A DNA stretch of 18,570 bases, taken from positions 1 to 18,570 of the forward strand of contig JBMFNP010000037.1 of assembly GCA_049970095.1 (NCBI GenBank), in the 5' to 3' direction. A program made the position numbers and the translations under genes. The notes under the pieces are model-generated. The model saw only the letters and a program-made list of their open reading frames with translations, was not told the DNA's origin and did no database searches. Below, one piece after another: positions 8,026 to 15,366 of this stretch. The stretch comes from SKW197 sp049970095 (GTDB lineage Archaea; Thermoplasmatota; Thermoplasmata; Lutacidiplasmatales; SKW197). How positions within the stretch are numbered: position 1 is the stretch's first letter; each line of letters starts with the position of its first letter.

Positions 8026-8550
8026 ATGGATGTAAAAGAAGAACATGAAGTCAGGATAATATTGCATCACCCAGACGATGTTCTTGCTTGCGCTAGGAAC
8101 ACCCAAGAATATACACTTGTTGACACATATTTTTTACCGAATTTTTTTTGTGATTTCTGGCGTCCAGAAACAAGAAACCTCAGATTGAGAAAATTTGGCG
8201 ATGGAGAGGCGGAGATTATACTCTCTGTGCCCAGATTTCGTGGATTTATAAAATATGGGAAAAAATATTTTCTAGCGAGAGGTAAAGAAACCCTGCTTGC
8301 AGAAGCCATCAGGGAAATGGGGTTCAGGGAGGCATTTCAGATCAGAAGAAAGCACGGATATTTTCTGGATTACTTCAAGTGGAATATTGCTCTAGAGGAA
8401 ATTGATGGGCTTGGATGGATGATTGATGCAGATGTGGAATGCGAAGCAGATGCAAACTTCCTGTTAGAGCAACTTGGAAAAAATGTCCTTGAAATTCTGA
8501 GAATTCCCCTGCCAGCCTACTACTGCAAAACATTTAATATACAAATATGA
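8026..8550 (+). CDS. CYTH-like domain protein (class IV adenylate cyclase / triphosphatase fold)
   Basis: This 174-aa protein has the hallmarks of a CYTH (triphosphate tunnel) domain. The N-terminal strand EHEVRI (residues 6-11) corresponds to the ExExK motif, with Arg in place of Lys. DTYF (33-36) follows, then paired basic residues in LRLRKF (52-57), a basic strand IRRKHGYF (106-113), and a late acidic strand ALEEIDGLGWMIDADVE (122-138). CYTH proteins bind triphosphates with divalent metal and include class IV adenylyl cyclases, thiamine triphosphatases and inorganic triphosphatases. The sequence does not say which applies here. It is the first gene of a likely operon with the deacetylase (9-base gap) and pyrG. 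The divergence at the first motif leaves some doubt about activity. Confidence 0.65.
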   Translation: MDVKEEHEVRIILHHPDDVLACARNTQEYTLVDTYFLPNFFCDFWRPETRNLRLRKFGDGEAEIILSVPRFRGFIKYGKKYFLARGKETLLAEAIREMGFREAFQIRRKHGYFLDYFKWNIALEEIDGLGWMIDADVECEADANFLLEQLGKNVLEILRIPLPAYYCKTFNIQI

Positions 8551-8559
8551 TTAAGGCGC

Positions 8560-9543
8560 ATGAAAATCGTGTTTCATGAAAAATATCTGGAGCATGTGCA
8601 GCATTTTGGGCACCCAGAATCACCTGATCGCCTTCTCTCTATCAGAAGCGCACTTGAGAAACTGGGCCTTTTCACAGATGTGGTAAAACCAGAACCCGCA
8701 ACTAAGAAAGAGGTGCTTGCAGTACACACAGAGGAATACATTAATTATCTTTCAAATATTGGAGAAGGCATAATTGACATGGATACAGCCTCACATCCTG
8801 AAACTTATGAAATTGCCCTACTCTCTGCAGGGGGCGCATTACTTGCAGGAAAAATTGCATTGGAAGATAAAGATGCAATTGCGCTTGTGCGTCCTCCAGG
8901 GCACCACGCTGGAAAGGACTTTGGTGGCGGTTTCTGCTACATAAACAATGCTGCTGTAATTGCTAAAAATCTTCTTGAAAAATGCAGAAAAATTGCAATT
9001 GTGGATGTTGATGGGCATCATGGAAACGGAACCCAGGATATTTTTTATGATTCACCAGATGTACTTTACATTTCCACACACCAACTTGAAATCTACCCCG
9101 GCACAGGACATCTCCATCTTCTTGGAGAGAAAGAAGGTGAAGGATATAATCTCAACATTCCCTTCTTTTCTGGTTGTGGTGATGCCTCCTACACTGCTGC
9201 ATTTGATGAAATTGTGCTCCCAGTACTTGATGAATTCAAACCCGCACTCATAATTGTAAGTCTTGGAATAGATGCGCATACACTTGACCCACTCACTGCA
9301 CTGGAACTCTCGTCTTCTGGCTATCTTGCTATTCTCCAAAAACTTTTCAAATACAGATGCGTTTACCTTCTGGAAGGTGGCTATGATTTGGATGCGCTTG
9401 CGGATGTATTCTCTGCGCTGGTGAGTGTAAAAACAGGAAAAAATTATTCTGTAAAATTTACAGAGAGTGTGGACACAGATTGCAGGGGCAGGAGGCGAAT
9501 AGATGAAGCAAAGCATCTGTTTTCAAAATACTGGAAGATTTGA
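8560..9543 (+). CDS. Histone deacetylase family (HDAC/AcuC/AphA-like) zinc amidohydrolase
   Basis: At 327 aa this is the size of a full arginase-fold HDAC domain. Catalytic elements are all present: the charge-relay pair His115-His116 (RPPGHHAG), zinc ligands Asp151 and His153 (DVDGHHGNGTQD) and Asp238 (LGIDAHTLDPL), and the transition-state Tyr275 (LEGGYD). Such enzymes remove acetyl groups from lysine, polyamines or related small amides. The archaeal substrate cannot be told from sequence; chromatin proteins, metabolic enzymes and acetylpolyamines are all possible. The start follows the CYTH stop by nine bases, with a weak AAGGCG upstream, and pyrG begins nine bases after its stop, so the three genes are probably co-transcribed. 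Confidence 0.92.
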   Translation: MKIVFHEKYLEHVQHFGHPESPDRLLSIRSALEKLGLFTDVVKPEPATKKEVLAVHTEEYINYLSNIGEGIIDMDTASHPETYEIALLSAGGALLAGKIALEDKDAIALVRPPGHHAGKDFGGGFCYINNAAVIAKNLLEKCRKIAIVDVDGHHGNGTQDIFYDSPDVLYISTHQLEIYPGTGHLHLLGEKEGEGYNLNIPFFSGCGDASYTAAFDEIVLPVLDEFKPALIIVSLGIDAHTLDPLTALELSSSGYLAILQKLFKYRCVYLLEGGYDLDALADVFSALVSVKTGKNYSVKFTESVDTDCRGRRRIDEAKHLFSKYWKI

Positions 9544-9552
9544 GGTGGTAAA

Positions 9553-11175
9553 ATGAAATATATATTTGTGACAGGGGGTGTGCTTTCTGGGCTCGGGAAA
9601 GGAATAACTGTTTCCTCAATTGCCAAACTGCTTAAATGCTCAGGGCTCAAAGTCACAGCCATCAAGATTGACCCATATCTGAACTGTGATGCTGGCACAA
9701 TGAACCCATATCAGCACGGAGAGGTGTTTGTTCTGGAGGACGGGGGCGAAGTTGACCTTGATTTAGGAAACTATGAAAGGTTTCTTGATGAGAATTTGAC
9801 AAGTGACCATAACATTACAACTGGTAAGGTTTACAGAGCAGTGATTGAGAAAGAGCGAAAAGGCGAATATCTTGGGAAGACAGTCCAGATTATCCCGCAC
9901 ATCACAAATGAAATAAAGGAGCGGATAAAGAAGGTGAGCGAAGCCACAGGTGCAGAAGTCGCGATTGTGGAGATTGGGGGCACAGTTGGAGACATTGAAT
10001 CAATGCCATTCCTTGAGGCAGCGAGACAGATGCGCAGGGAACTGGGCTCAGAAACAAATTCTGTTTTTGTGCATACAACGCTTGTGCCTGTGCTTTCCAC
10101 TGTGGGAGAACAGAAAACAAAACCCACACAGCATTCTGTAAAGGAGTTGAGGGAAATCGGAATTCAACCCGATGTTATTGTTGCCAGAAGTTCTGCACCC
10201 CTGGACTACGAGATTAAAAAGAAAATCTCGCTTTTCTGCGATGTCCCACTTGAGGCTGTAGTGAGCGCACCAGACACTGACTGCATATATAAAGTGCCGC
10301 TCATCCTGCACGAACAAAAACTCACCTCATACCTACTACGAAAATTGGGCTATGGAGAAAGAGAGACAGAGCTCACCAAATGGAAAGAAATTGTGAAAAA
10401 ACTGGATGAACCCACAATGGAAGTAAATATTGCAATTGTTGGCAAATATACGCACTTGAAAGACGCCTATTTGAGTTATACAGAAGCGATAAGGCACTGT
10501 GAGGCTGAAATGGGTATGAGAGTGAACAAGCTCTGGGTTGAGGCAGAAACACTTGAAAATTCTTCAGATACAATTAACATGCTTCGCAAAGTGGATGGAA
10601 TTCTTGTGCCCGGCGGATTCGGAGAGCGTGGAATTGAAGGCAAAATCAGGGCAATCCAATTTGCAAGAGAACACAAAATTCCCTTCCTCGGGGTATGTCT
10701 GGGATTTCAGCTGGCAGTTGTAGAATTTACTAGAAATGTGCTGGGCTATCCAGATGCAAACAGCACCGAATTCAACCCTGCCACGAAACATCCAGTGATT
10801 GATTTACTGCCAGAGCAGAAAAATATAACAGAAAAGGGTGCTACAATGCGTTTGGGTGCTCATAAAATTCATCTAAGGCCTGAGAGTACAATTGCAAAAC
10901 TGTACAATTCCACGGTAATTTACGAAAGACACCGTCATCGCTATGAGGTGAATCCACAATTCATTAATGCGATTGAAAAACAAGGAATGGTATTTACTGG
11001 CAAATCTGAGGACGAACGCAGATGCGAAGTTCTGGAGTTACCAATACATCCATTTTTCCTTGGCACACAGTTCCATGCAGAATTCAAATCCAGGCCTGGG
11101 AAACCATCCCCTCCATACCTTGGTTTCATTCAAGCATGCGGCAGACATAGGTTGGAAAACTTAAGAGATGTGTGA
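9553..11175 (+). CDS. pyrG: CTP synthase (glutamine-hydrolysing)
   Basis: The 540-aa product has the usual bacterial/archaeal length and converts UTP, ATP and glutamine to CTP. The N-terminal amidoligase domain (to about residue 265) opens with the P-loop-like GGVLSGLGKG and continues with KIDPYLNCDAGTMNPYQHGE. The C-terminal class I glutamine amidotransferase domain has nucleophile Cys382 (GVCLGFQLA) with His508 and Glu510 (FHAEFKSRPGKPSPPYLGF). The ATG at 9553 is preceded at good spacing by a Shine-Dalgarno-like GAGGTGG (9542-9548), in contrast with the leaderless first gene of the operon. Its 3' end overlaps the convergent dnaJ by 15 bases. Confidence 0.98.
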   Translation: MKYIFVTGGVLSGLGKGITVSSIAKLLKCSGLKVTAIKIDPYLNCDAGTMNPYQHGEVFVLEDGGEVDLDLGNYERFLDENLTSDHNITTGKVYRAVIEKERKGEYLGKTVQIIPHITNEIKERIKKVSEATGAEVAIVEIGGTVGDIESMPFLEAARQMRRELGSETNSVFVHTTLVPVLSTVGEQKTKPTQHSVKELREIGIQPDVIVARSSAPLDYEIKKKISLFCDVPLEAVVSAPDTDCIYKVPLILHEQKLTSYLLRKLGYGERETELTKWKEIVKKLDEPTMEVNIAIVGKYTHLKDAYLSYTEAIRHCEAEMGMRVNKLWVEAETLENSSDTINMLRKVDGILVPGGFGERGIEGKIRAIQFAREHKIPFLGVCLGFQLAVVEFTRNVLGYPDANSTEFNPATKHPVIDLLPEQKNITEKGATMRLGAHKIHLRPESTIAKLYNSTVIYERHRHRYEVNPQFINAIEKQGMVFTGKSEDERRCEVLELPIHPFFLGTQFHAEFKSRPGKPSPPYLGFIQACGRHRLENLRDV

Positions 11176-12318
11176 TCTGAATGGCCATCGTTTTTCCTGT
11201 CTGGGTTCTCCCATTGTCTTGGCAAGTTCAGTAAAAAGCTCGCGCTGTCTTGAGGTAAGTTTTTTGGGCACAAAAATCTTAACTTTGATATAGAGGTCTC
11301 CAAATCTACCAGTTTTCCAGTCCGGCATACCTTTACCAGGTATCCTGATTACAGTGCCATGGTCTGTTCCTGGCGGAATCTCCACCGCTATTTTTCCTGT
11401 AAGTGTGGGAACCTCCAATGTGTCTCCAAGCACTGCCTGGGGAATTGAGATTGAGATTTCATGATATAAATCATTTCCATTTCTCTGAAACAGAGGATGC
11501 GGTCTCACAGCCACAACAACATAGAGGTCTCCTGGTGGGCCACCTTTTGTACCTGCATCTCCCTCACCAGTTAATCTAAGTGAAAGTCCAGAGTATGCAC
11601 CTCTTGGAATCTTTATCTGCAAGGTCTGGGTTTTTGTTACCTTACCCTCGCCCCTGCATTTCTGGCACAGTTCGTCCACAACATTCCCCCTCCCCTTACA
11701 CTCAGGGCACTGGGTAACTGAAATGTAATGGGTATATCCCCTCACCTGGGAATACCTCATACGCCCGGTGCCATGGCATGTGGGACATTCCCGCGGCATT
11801 GTGCCTTTTTTTGCACCTGTGCCCCTGCACTCTTCACAAATCACTTCGTGCGGAACATTTATATTTTTTGTGGTGCCAGTATATGCTTCCTCAAGTGTGA
11901 TCTCAACTGTAATTTCAAGGTCTCTGCCCCTTTCCGGTTGTCCCCTGCCCCGCACCCATGCATCAAAAAGTGATTCTCCAAAAAAGTCCACACCAAAAAT
12001 TTTTCTGAAAAAGTCGGAATCAAATAAATCCTCAAAATCACGGGCATGCGTGAAATTCTCCCATTTGAAACCCCCAGGACCAAAACTGTCTTTAATGCCT
12101 TCTGGACCATATTTATCATACAATTCCCGTTTTTGCGGGTCCGCAAGCACCTCATATGCCTCTGAAATCTCCTTAAACTTCTCCTCTGCCTCCTTTGGAT
12201 TGTCACGATTCATATCAGGATGGTACTTTTTTGCCAGCTTTCGGTATGCTTTTTTTATTTCATCAAGAGATGCGTTTCTCGGAACTCCCAGGATTTCATA
12301 ATAATCCTTGCCTGCCAT
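11161..12318 (-). CDS. dnaJ: Chaperone protein DnaJ (Hsp40)
   Basis: The start is set at ATG 12318 (MAGKDYYEILGV), with AGGAG just upstream; the reading frame extends 21 codons further but that sequence is not family-like. The product is 385 aa. The J domain (residues 1-70) has the HPD motif at 33-35 needed to stimulate DnaK ATPase. A short Gly/Phe-containing linker (SFGPGGFKW) follows, then a zinc-binding region with four CxxCxGxG-type repeats (CEECRGTG, CPTCHGTG, CPECKGRG, CQKCRGEG), then the C-terminal substrate-binding beta domains. This is the type A DnaJ architecture. No dnaK or grpE lies in the window, so the chaperone genes are at least partly dispersed. The gene is divergent from LSM and convergent with pyrG. 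Confidence 0.97.
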   Translation of the reverse strand: MAGKDYYEILGVPRNASLDEIKKAYRKLAKKYHPDMNRDNPKEAEEKFKEISEAYEVLADPQKRELYDKYGPEGIKDSFGPGGFKWENFTHARDFEDLFDSDFFRKIFGVDFFGESLFDAWVRGRGQPERGRDLEITVEITLEEAYTGTTKNINVPHEVICEECRGTGAKKGTMPRECPTCHGTGRMRYSQVRGYTHYISVTQCPECKGRGNVVDELCQKCRGEGKVTKTQTLQIKIPRGAYSGLSLRLTGEGDAGTKGGPPGDLYVVVAVRPHPLFQRNGNDLYHEISISIPQAVLGDTLEVPTLTGKIAVEIPPGTDHGTVIRIPGKGMPDWKTGRFGDLYIKVKIFVPKKLTSRQRELFTELAKTMGEPRQEKRWPFRSHIS

Positions 12319-12370
12319 GCACTCCTGTAATCTATGTGAGATTATTAAACCTTTTGATTCTACAAAACCT

Positions 12371-12376
12371 TTAAAT
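12371..12376. promoter_or_regulatory. Shared symmetric TTTAAA box between dnaJ and LSM
   Basis: TTTAAA is its own reverse complement. Read rightward it predicts a start near 12400 for LSM; read leftward it predicts one near 12348, giving dnaJ a leader of about 30 nt with its AGGAG. A second T/A-rich box for dnaJ, the complement of 12341-12349, would leave almost no leader. Prediction only. Confidence 0.4.
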
Positions 12377-12399
12377 TCCACATCTACTTGGGATAAACA

Positions 12400-12618
12400 G
12401 TGATTGCTATGGTAATGCCGCTAAATATACTGGAAAAAACAATGAACAAGCGTGTAGGTCTGTTGCTAAAGGATAACAGGATTATAGAAGGAAAATTGGT
12501 GGGATACGACGAGTATATGAATATGGTGCTGGAAGATACAGAAGAGACCAACCAGGGAAATGTGCGGAAATTAGGTACCATAATACTCAGAGGAAATAAT
12601 ATAGTTACAATAATGCCA
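12400..12618 (+). CDS. Sm-like archaeal RNA-binding protein (LSM), 3' end lost in assembly gap
   Basis: The frame can start at GTG 12400, ATG 12409 or ATG 12415; the TTTAAA box predicts transcription starting at about 12400, so a leaderless or near-leaderless start is likely, and 12409 (MVMPLNILEKTM) looks most family-like. The Sm1 motif (KRVGLLLKDNRIIEGKLVGYDEYMN then MVLEDTEE) and the Sm2 motif (LGTIILRGNNIVTI) are both present. The fold is therefore complete before the run of Ns, since archaeal LSM proteins are usually 70-80 aa. LSM proteins form heptameric rings that bind U-rich RNA and tRNA-related RNAs. If the gap length is exact, the frame ends at TGA 12727-12729, but that cannot be trusted. 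Confidence 0.9.
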
Positions 12619-12716
12619 NNNNNNNNNNNNNNNNNNNNNNNNNNNNNNNNNNNNNNNNNNNNNNNNNNNNNNNNNNNNNNNNNNNNNNNNNNNNNNNNNN
12701 NNNNNNNNNNNNNNNN
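12619..12716. other. Assembly gap (98 Ns)
   Basis: Unknown bases separate the LSM gene from the nucleotidyltransferase. The true length may differ from 98. The gap hides the LSM stop codon and whatever precedes 12717, possibly a small gene. Confidence 0.99.
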
Positions 12717-12735
12717 ACAAACAGAATGAGCTGCG

Positions 12736-13710
12736 ATGGCGGAAACTGTTGTCATTCTGGCTGGAGGGTTGGGCACACGGCTCCGTCCTCTTACCTACAC
12801 CACTCCAAAGCCACTGCTACCTGTGCTTAATCGCCCGATGGTTCTTAGGTTGATAGATACCCTTCCAGAAAATGTTAAAACCGTGATCCTGGCTGTAAGC
12901 TACATGGCAGAGAAAATCGGGGATTTTTTTAAACACATGGATATTGGCAGGGAAGTAATTGTAGTAAATGAAGAAAAGCCACTCGGTACAGGCGGCGCGA
13001 TAAAAAATGTGAGTGCTTACCTTTCAGATGAATTCTTTGTATTTAACGCAGATAACTTCTCCTCAATAGATTTGAAGGAGATGGAATTATACCACAAAAG
13101 CCATGGGGGAATTGGAACAGTGGCTCTCTGGGAAGTGGAGAATCCCGAGCCATACGGTGTTGTGAAACTTGATAAGAACAACAGGATAGTGAAGTTTGTG
13201 GAAAAACCGAAACTCACAGGGGCTCCTTCAAAAAAAATAAATGCTGGTATTTACATATTCAACAGAAAACTCATTGATTATATTCCAGATGGTGAAATTT
13301 CGCTGGAACGCCAGGTTTTCCCGAATGTGCTGGACAAAGGGCTCTATGGATATCCTTTTACAGGCTACTGGATTGATTGCGGGAAACCAAAAGAGTACTT
13401 AGAAACAAATCGTTTTTTGCTGGAGCAAGGTATGGGAAAAATAGAATCCCGCATAGAGGGGTATTTGCTTGAGCCTGTGGCTGTGGGCAGAAATCTCAGG
13501 GGTAGAGGGTACACAATTGGCCCTGCAGTTTCTGTTGGAAATGGATGCAGCATAGGTAAGGGTGCGGTGATCACAAATTCTGTTCTGTTTGACAGAGTGA
13601 TAGTTGGTGATAATGTGCGAATTGAAAATAGCATCATCGGGAACGATGTACACATTTCTGATGGTAAGTCTCTAAAGGACAGGGTAGTGGGAGATGGGGA
13701 GTGCATCTGA
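12736..13710 (+). CDS. Sugar-phosphate nucleotidyltransferase with left-handed beta-helix C terminus
   Basis: The 324-aa protein opens with the pyrophosphorylase signature GGLGTRLRPLT (residues 10-20) and TPKPLLPV, followed by GTGGAI (84-89) and a metal-binding Asp106 in FNADNFSS. That site is NGD in most relatives, so the loop is slightly atypical. EKPK and GYWIDCGKPKEYL complete the catalytic domain. From about residue 240 the sequence has hexapeptide-type repeats (IGPAVSVGNGCSIGKGAVI and on), a left-handed beta-helix. Proteins of this form make NDP-sugars from NTP and sugar-1-phosphate (mannose-1-phosphate guanylyltransferase or glucose-1-phosphate uridylyl/thymidylyltransferase). Base and sugar specificity cannot be read here. 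It lies one gene away from the GalT homologue on the other strand, and its 3' end overlaps tsr3 by 17 bases. Confidence 0.9.
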   Translation: MAETVVILAGGLGTRLRPLTYTTPKPLLPVLNRPMVLRLIDTLPENVKTVILAVSYMAEKIGDFFKHMDIGREVIVVNEEKPLGTGGAIKNVSAYLSDEFFVFNADNFSSIDLKEMELYHKSHGGIGTVALWEVENPEPYGVVKLDKNNRIVKFVEKPKLTGAPSKKINAGIYIFNRKLIDYIPDGEISLERQVFPNVLDKGLYGYPFTGYWIDCGKPKEYLETNRFLLEQGMGKIESRIEGYLLEPVAVGRNLRGRGYTIGPAVSVGNGCSIGKGAVITNSVLFDRVIVGDNVRIENSIIGNDVHISDGKSLKDRVVGDGECI

Positions 13711-14236
13711 ATTAAAGATTTACATAATTCATATGGAAGAATGTGACCCGAAGAAGTGCACCGCCAGAAAAATGCAGAAGTTCGGATTTGCAAAGGCATT
13801 GAAAGCCAGTAATCCGCATGGAATTTTACTCACCCCATTTGCATTCACTGCTCTTTCGCCAGCAGACAGGGAAATCGCAATTAGATGGGGAATAGTTGCT
13901 ATTGACTGCTCCTGGAAAAAAATTTTCAGGACTCTTGGACAAGAAGAAATCCCAGAGCATCTTAAAAAGTACCACAACCAGATTGAAAACCAGAGAATTC
14001 TGCCTTTTCTTGTGCCTGCAAACCCTGTGCATTTTGGCCTGCCCACAGTTCTTTCAACTGTAGAGGCTGTGGCTGCTGCCTCCTGGATAATTGGAGAGAA
14101 GGAATTTGCTAAAAAACTGCTTGCAATTTATACCTGGGGCGAGCAATTCATAAAAATGAACCTTGAGTTGCTGGATAGGTATGCAAAGTGCAAGGACAGT
14201 AGGGAGATACTGGCTGTCCAGAAAGAATATATGTGA
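13694..14236 (+). CDS. tsr3: rRNA aminocarboxypropyltransferase Tsr3 (DUF367)
   Basis: This 180-aa protein matches the Tsr3 family: LKIYIIHMEECDPKKCTARK near the N terminus, a central ADREIAIRWGIVAIDCSWKKIF, then RILPFLVPANPVHFGLP and a helix with STVEAVAAASWIIG. Tsr3 is a SPOUT-like enzyme that transfers the aminocarboxypropyl group of SAM to a hypermodified small-subunit rRNA uridine or pseudouridine late in ribosome assembly. ATG 13694 is the only start that keeps the conserved LKIYIIH strand, and it lies inside the end of the upstream gene (17-base overlap), so translation is probably coupled. The stop abuts the convergent galT stop with no intervening base. Confidence 0.92.
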   Translation: MGSASELKIYIIHMEECDPKKCTARKMQKFGFAKALKASNPHGILLTPFAFTALSPADREIAIRWGIVAIDCSWKKIFRTLGQEEIPEHLKKYHNQIENQRILPFLVPANPVHFGLPTVLSTVEAVAAASWIIGEKEFAKKLLAIYTWGEQFIKMNLELLDRYAKCKDSREILAVQKEYM

Positions 14237-15238
14237 TTATTTTCCTTCCCTCAGAAACCTTGCAGCTTCTTCTGGGGGCATGGGGTTGATGTAGAAACCA
14301 GTACCTCTTTCAAATCCCGCAGGATTTGTTAACCTAGGTGTAATTTCAAGATGCCAGTGGTAAAATCTGTAGTCCTTGCCATCACACGGAGATGTGTGAA
14401 TGTAGAAGTTATATGGTGGGTTATCCAGAAGTTTATGGTATTTTGCAAGGGTTTCCTGCAAAATCATTGCAAAGTACCTCCTTTCTGTGTCGTCCATATC
14501 TTCAAAGTAGGGATCATGGCGTTTTGGCAAAATCCAGAGTTCAAATGGAAATCTGGGTGCGTAGGGGGAAAGTGCGATAAAGTAATCGTTTTCCAGCACA
14601 ATTCTCACCTTCTCCTCAAGTTCAATAGCCACAATTTCATCATAGATGCATGTGCCTCCTGTAAAACTGTAGTAGTTGTATGCGTCTCTCAATTCCTCCA
14701 TAATGTGCCTTGGAATCATGGGTGTGGCAATTAATTGGGAGTGTGGGTGAGAGAGCGATGCCCCAGATGCCCTTCCGTGGTTTTTGAAAATTAGCATGTA
14801 TTTAAATCTGGTATCTTTTTTCAGGTCAAGATACCTCTCCTTGTATGAATTCACAATTTCTTCCACCTGCTTGAGAGGCATGGTAGCAATAGTGGCATGA
14901 TGGTCTGGACTTTCAATTATCACTTCATGGGCACCAACACCATTCATCCAGTTGAAAATCTGCACAATTCTGTGATTCACATCCCCTTCAATTCTGAGTG
15001 CTGGGAACTTGTTTGGCACAACTCTCAGCCACCATTGAGGTGTGTTAGGTGCGGTGTTTCCAGGTCTGTATGCCAAAACCTCGGGTGGGGTCATGTGCTC
15101 TCTGCCTGGACAGAAAGGACAGTTTTCCTGGGCTGTGGGCACATCCGCCTCCTTTTTAAAGTCAGAAGGCCGCTGTGCTCTCTCTGTTGCAATTACAACC
15201 CAGCAGTCCGTAATATAATCTTTTCTTAGTTCGGGCAT
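14237..15238 (-). CDS. galT: Galactose-1-phosphate uridylyltransferase family (GalT-like)
   Basis: The start is placed at ATG 15238 (MPELRKDYITDCWVVIATER), since the longer frame adds 50 residues unlike the family and the TATA-like box predicts transcription starting at this ATG. The protein is 333 aa. Zinc ligands appear as Cys40 and Cys43 (CPFC). The HIT-fold active site is GASLSHPHSQL with nucleophile His166, and HWHLEITPR lies near residue 310. The enzyme moves UMP (or another NMP) between a UDP-sugar and galactose-1-phosphate; archaeal relatives may accept other sugar phosphates. The nearby nucleotidyltransferase supports a role in sugar-nucleotide metabolism. The bottom-strand gene is convergent with tsr3 and divergent from the IMPase gene. 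Confidence 0.93.
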   Translation of the reverse strand: MPELRKDYITDCWVVIATERAQRPSDFKKEADVPTAQENCPFCPGREHMTPPEVLAYRPGNTAPNTPQWWLRVVPNKFPALRIEGDVNHRIVQIFNWMNGVGAHEVIIESPDHHATIATMPLKQVEEIVNSYKERYLDLKKDTRFKYMLIFKNHGRASGASLSHPHSQLIATPMIPRHIMEELRDAYNYYSFTGGTCIYDEIVAIELEEKVRIVLENDYFIALSPYAPRFPFELWILPKRHDPYFEDMDDTERRYFAMILQETLAKYHKLLDNPPYNFYIHTSPCDGKDYRFYHWHLEITPRLTNPAGFERGTGFYINPMPPEEAARFLREGK

Positions 15239-15260
15239 TGAGTAATGATAATTCAAATCT

Positions 15261-15270
15261 ATTATATAAA
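15261..15270 (-). promoter_or_regulatory. TATA box for galT
   Basis: On the bottom strand the sequence reads CTTTATATAATAG. Its centre is about 26 nt before ATG 15238, predicting a leaderless galT mRNA. Confidence 0.6.
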
Positions 15271-15335
15271 GGCATTTGTTGAATGGGAAATTTCTATCTT
15301 CAGTGTTATCGGGTGATGAATTGGCACCACAACCC

Positions 15336-15341
15336 TTTAAA
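15336..15341 (+). promoter_or_regulatory. TTTAAA box for the IMPase-NAD kinase operon
   Basis: CCCTTTAAATCC is centred about 26-28 nt before the in-frame GTG 15364 and ATG 15367, the spacing for leaderless transcription. This supports the short start over the upstream in-frame ATG at 15283. Confidence 0.55.
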
Positions 15342-15366
15342 TCCTCTATTGATATATGTATGGGTG

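Noticed and set aside
9052..9516. A 154-codon bottom-strand frame inside the HDAC-family gene
   Set aside because: The sense frame contains every HDAC active-site motif; the antisense frame shows no recognisable domain.
11768..12301. A 177-codon top-strand frame inside dnaJ
   Set aside because: It is the antisense of a clear DnaJ with J domain and four zinc repeats; its Ser/Phe-rich composition is a mirror of the sense codons.
13365..13799. A 144-codon bottom-strand frame across the nucleotidyltransferase-tsr3 junction
   Set aside because: Opposes two well-supported genes and has no domain pattern.
15283..15366. ATG 15283 as the IMPase start
   Set aside because: The extra 28 residues are unlike the family and the TTTAAA box at 15336 lies inside them.
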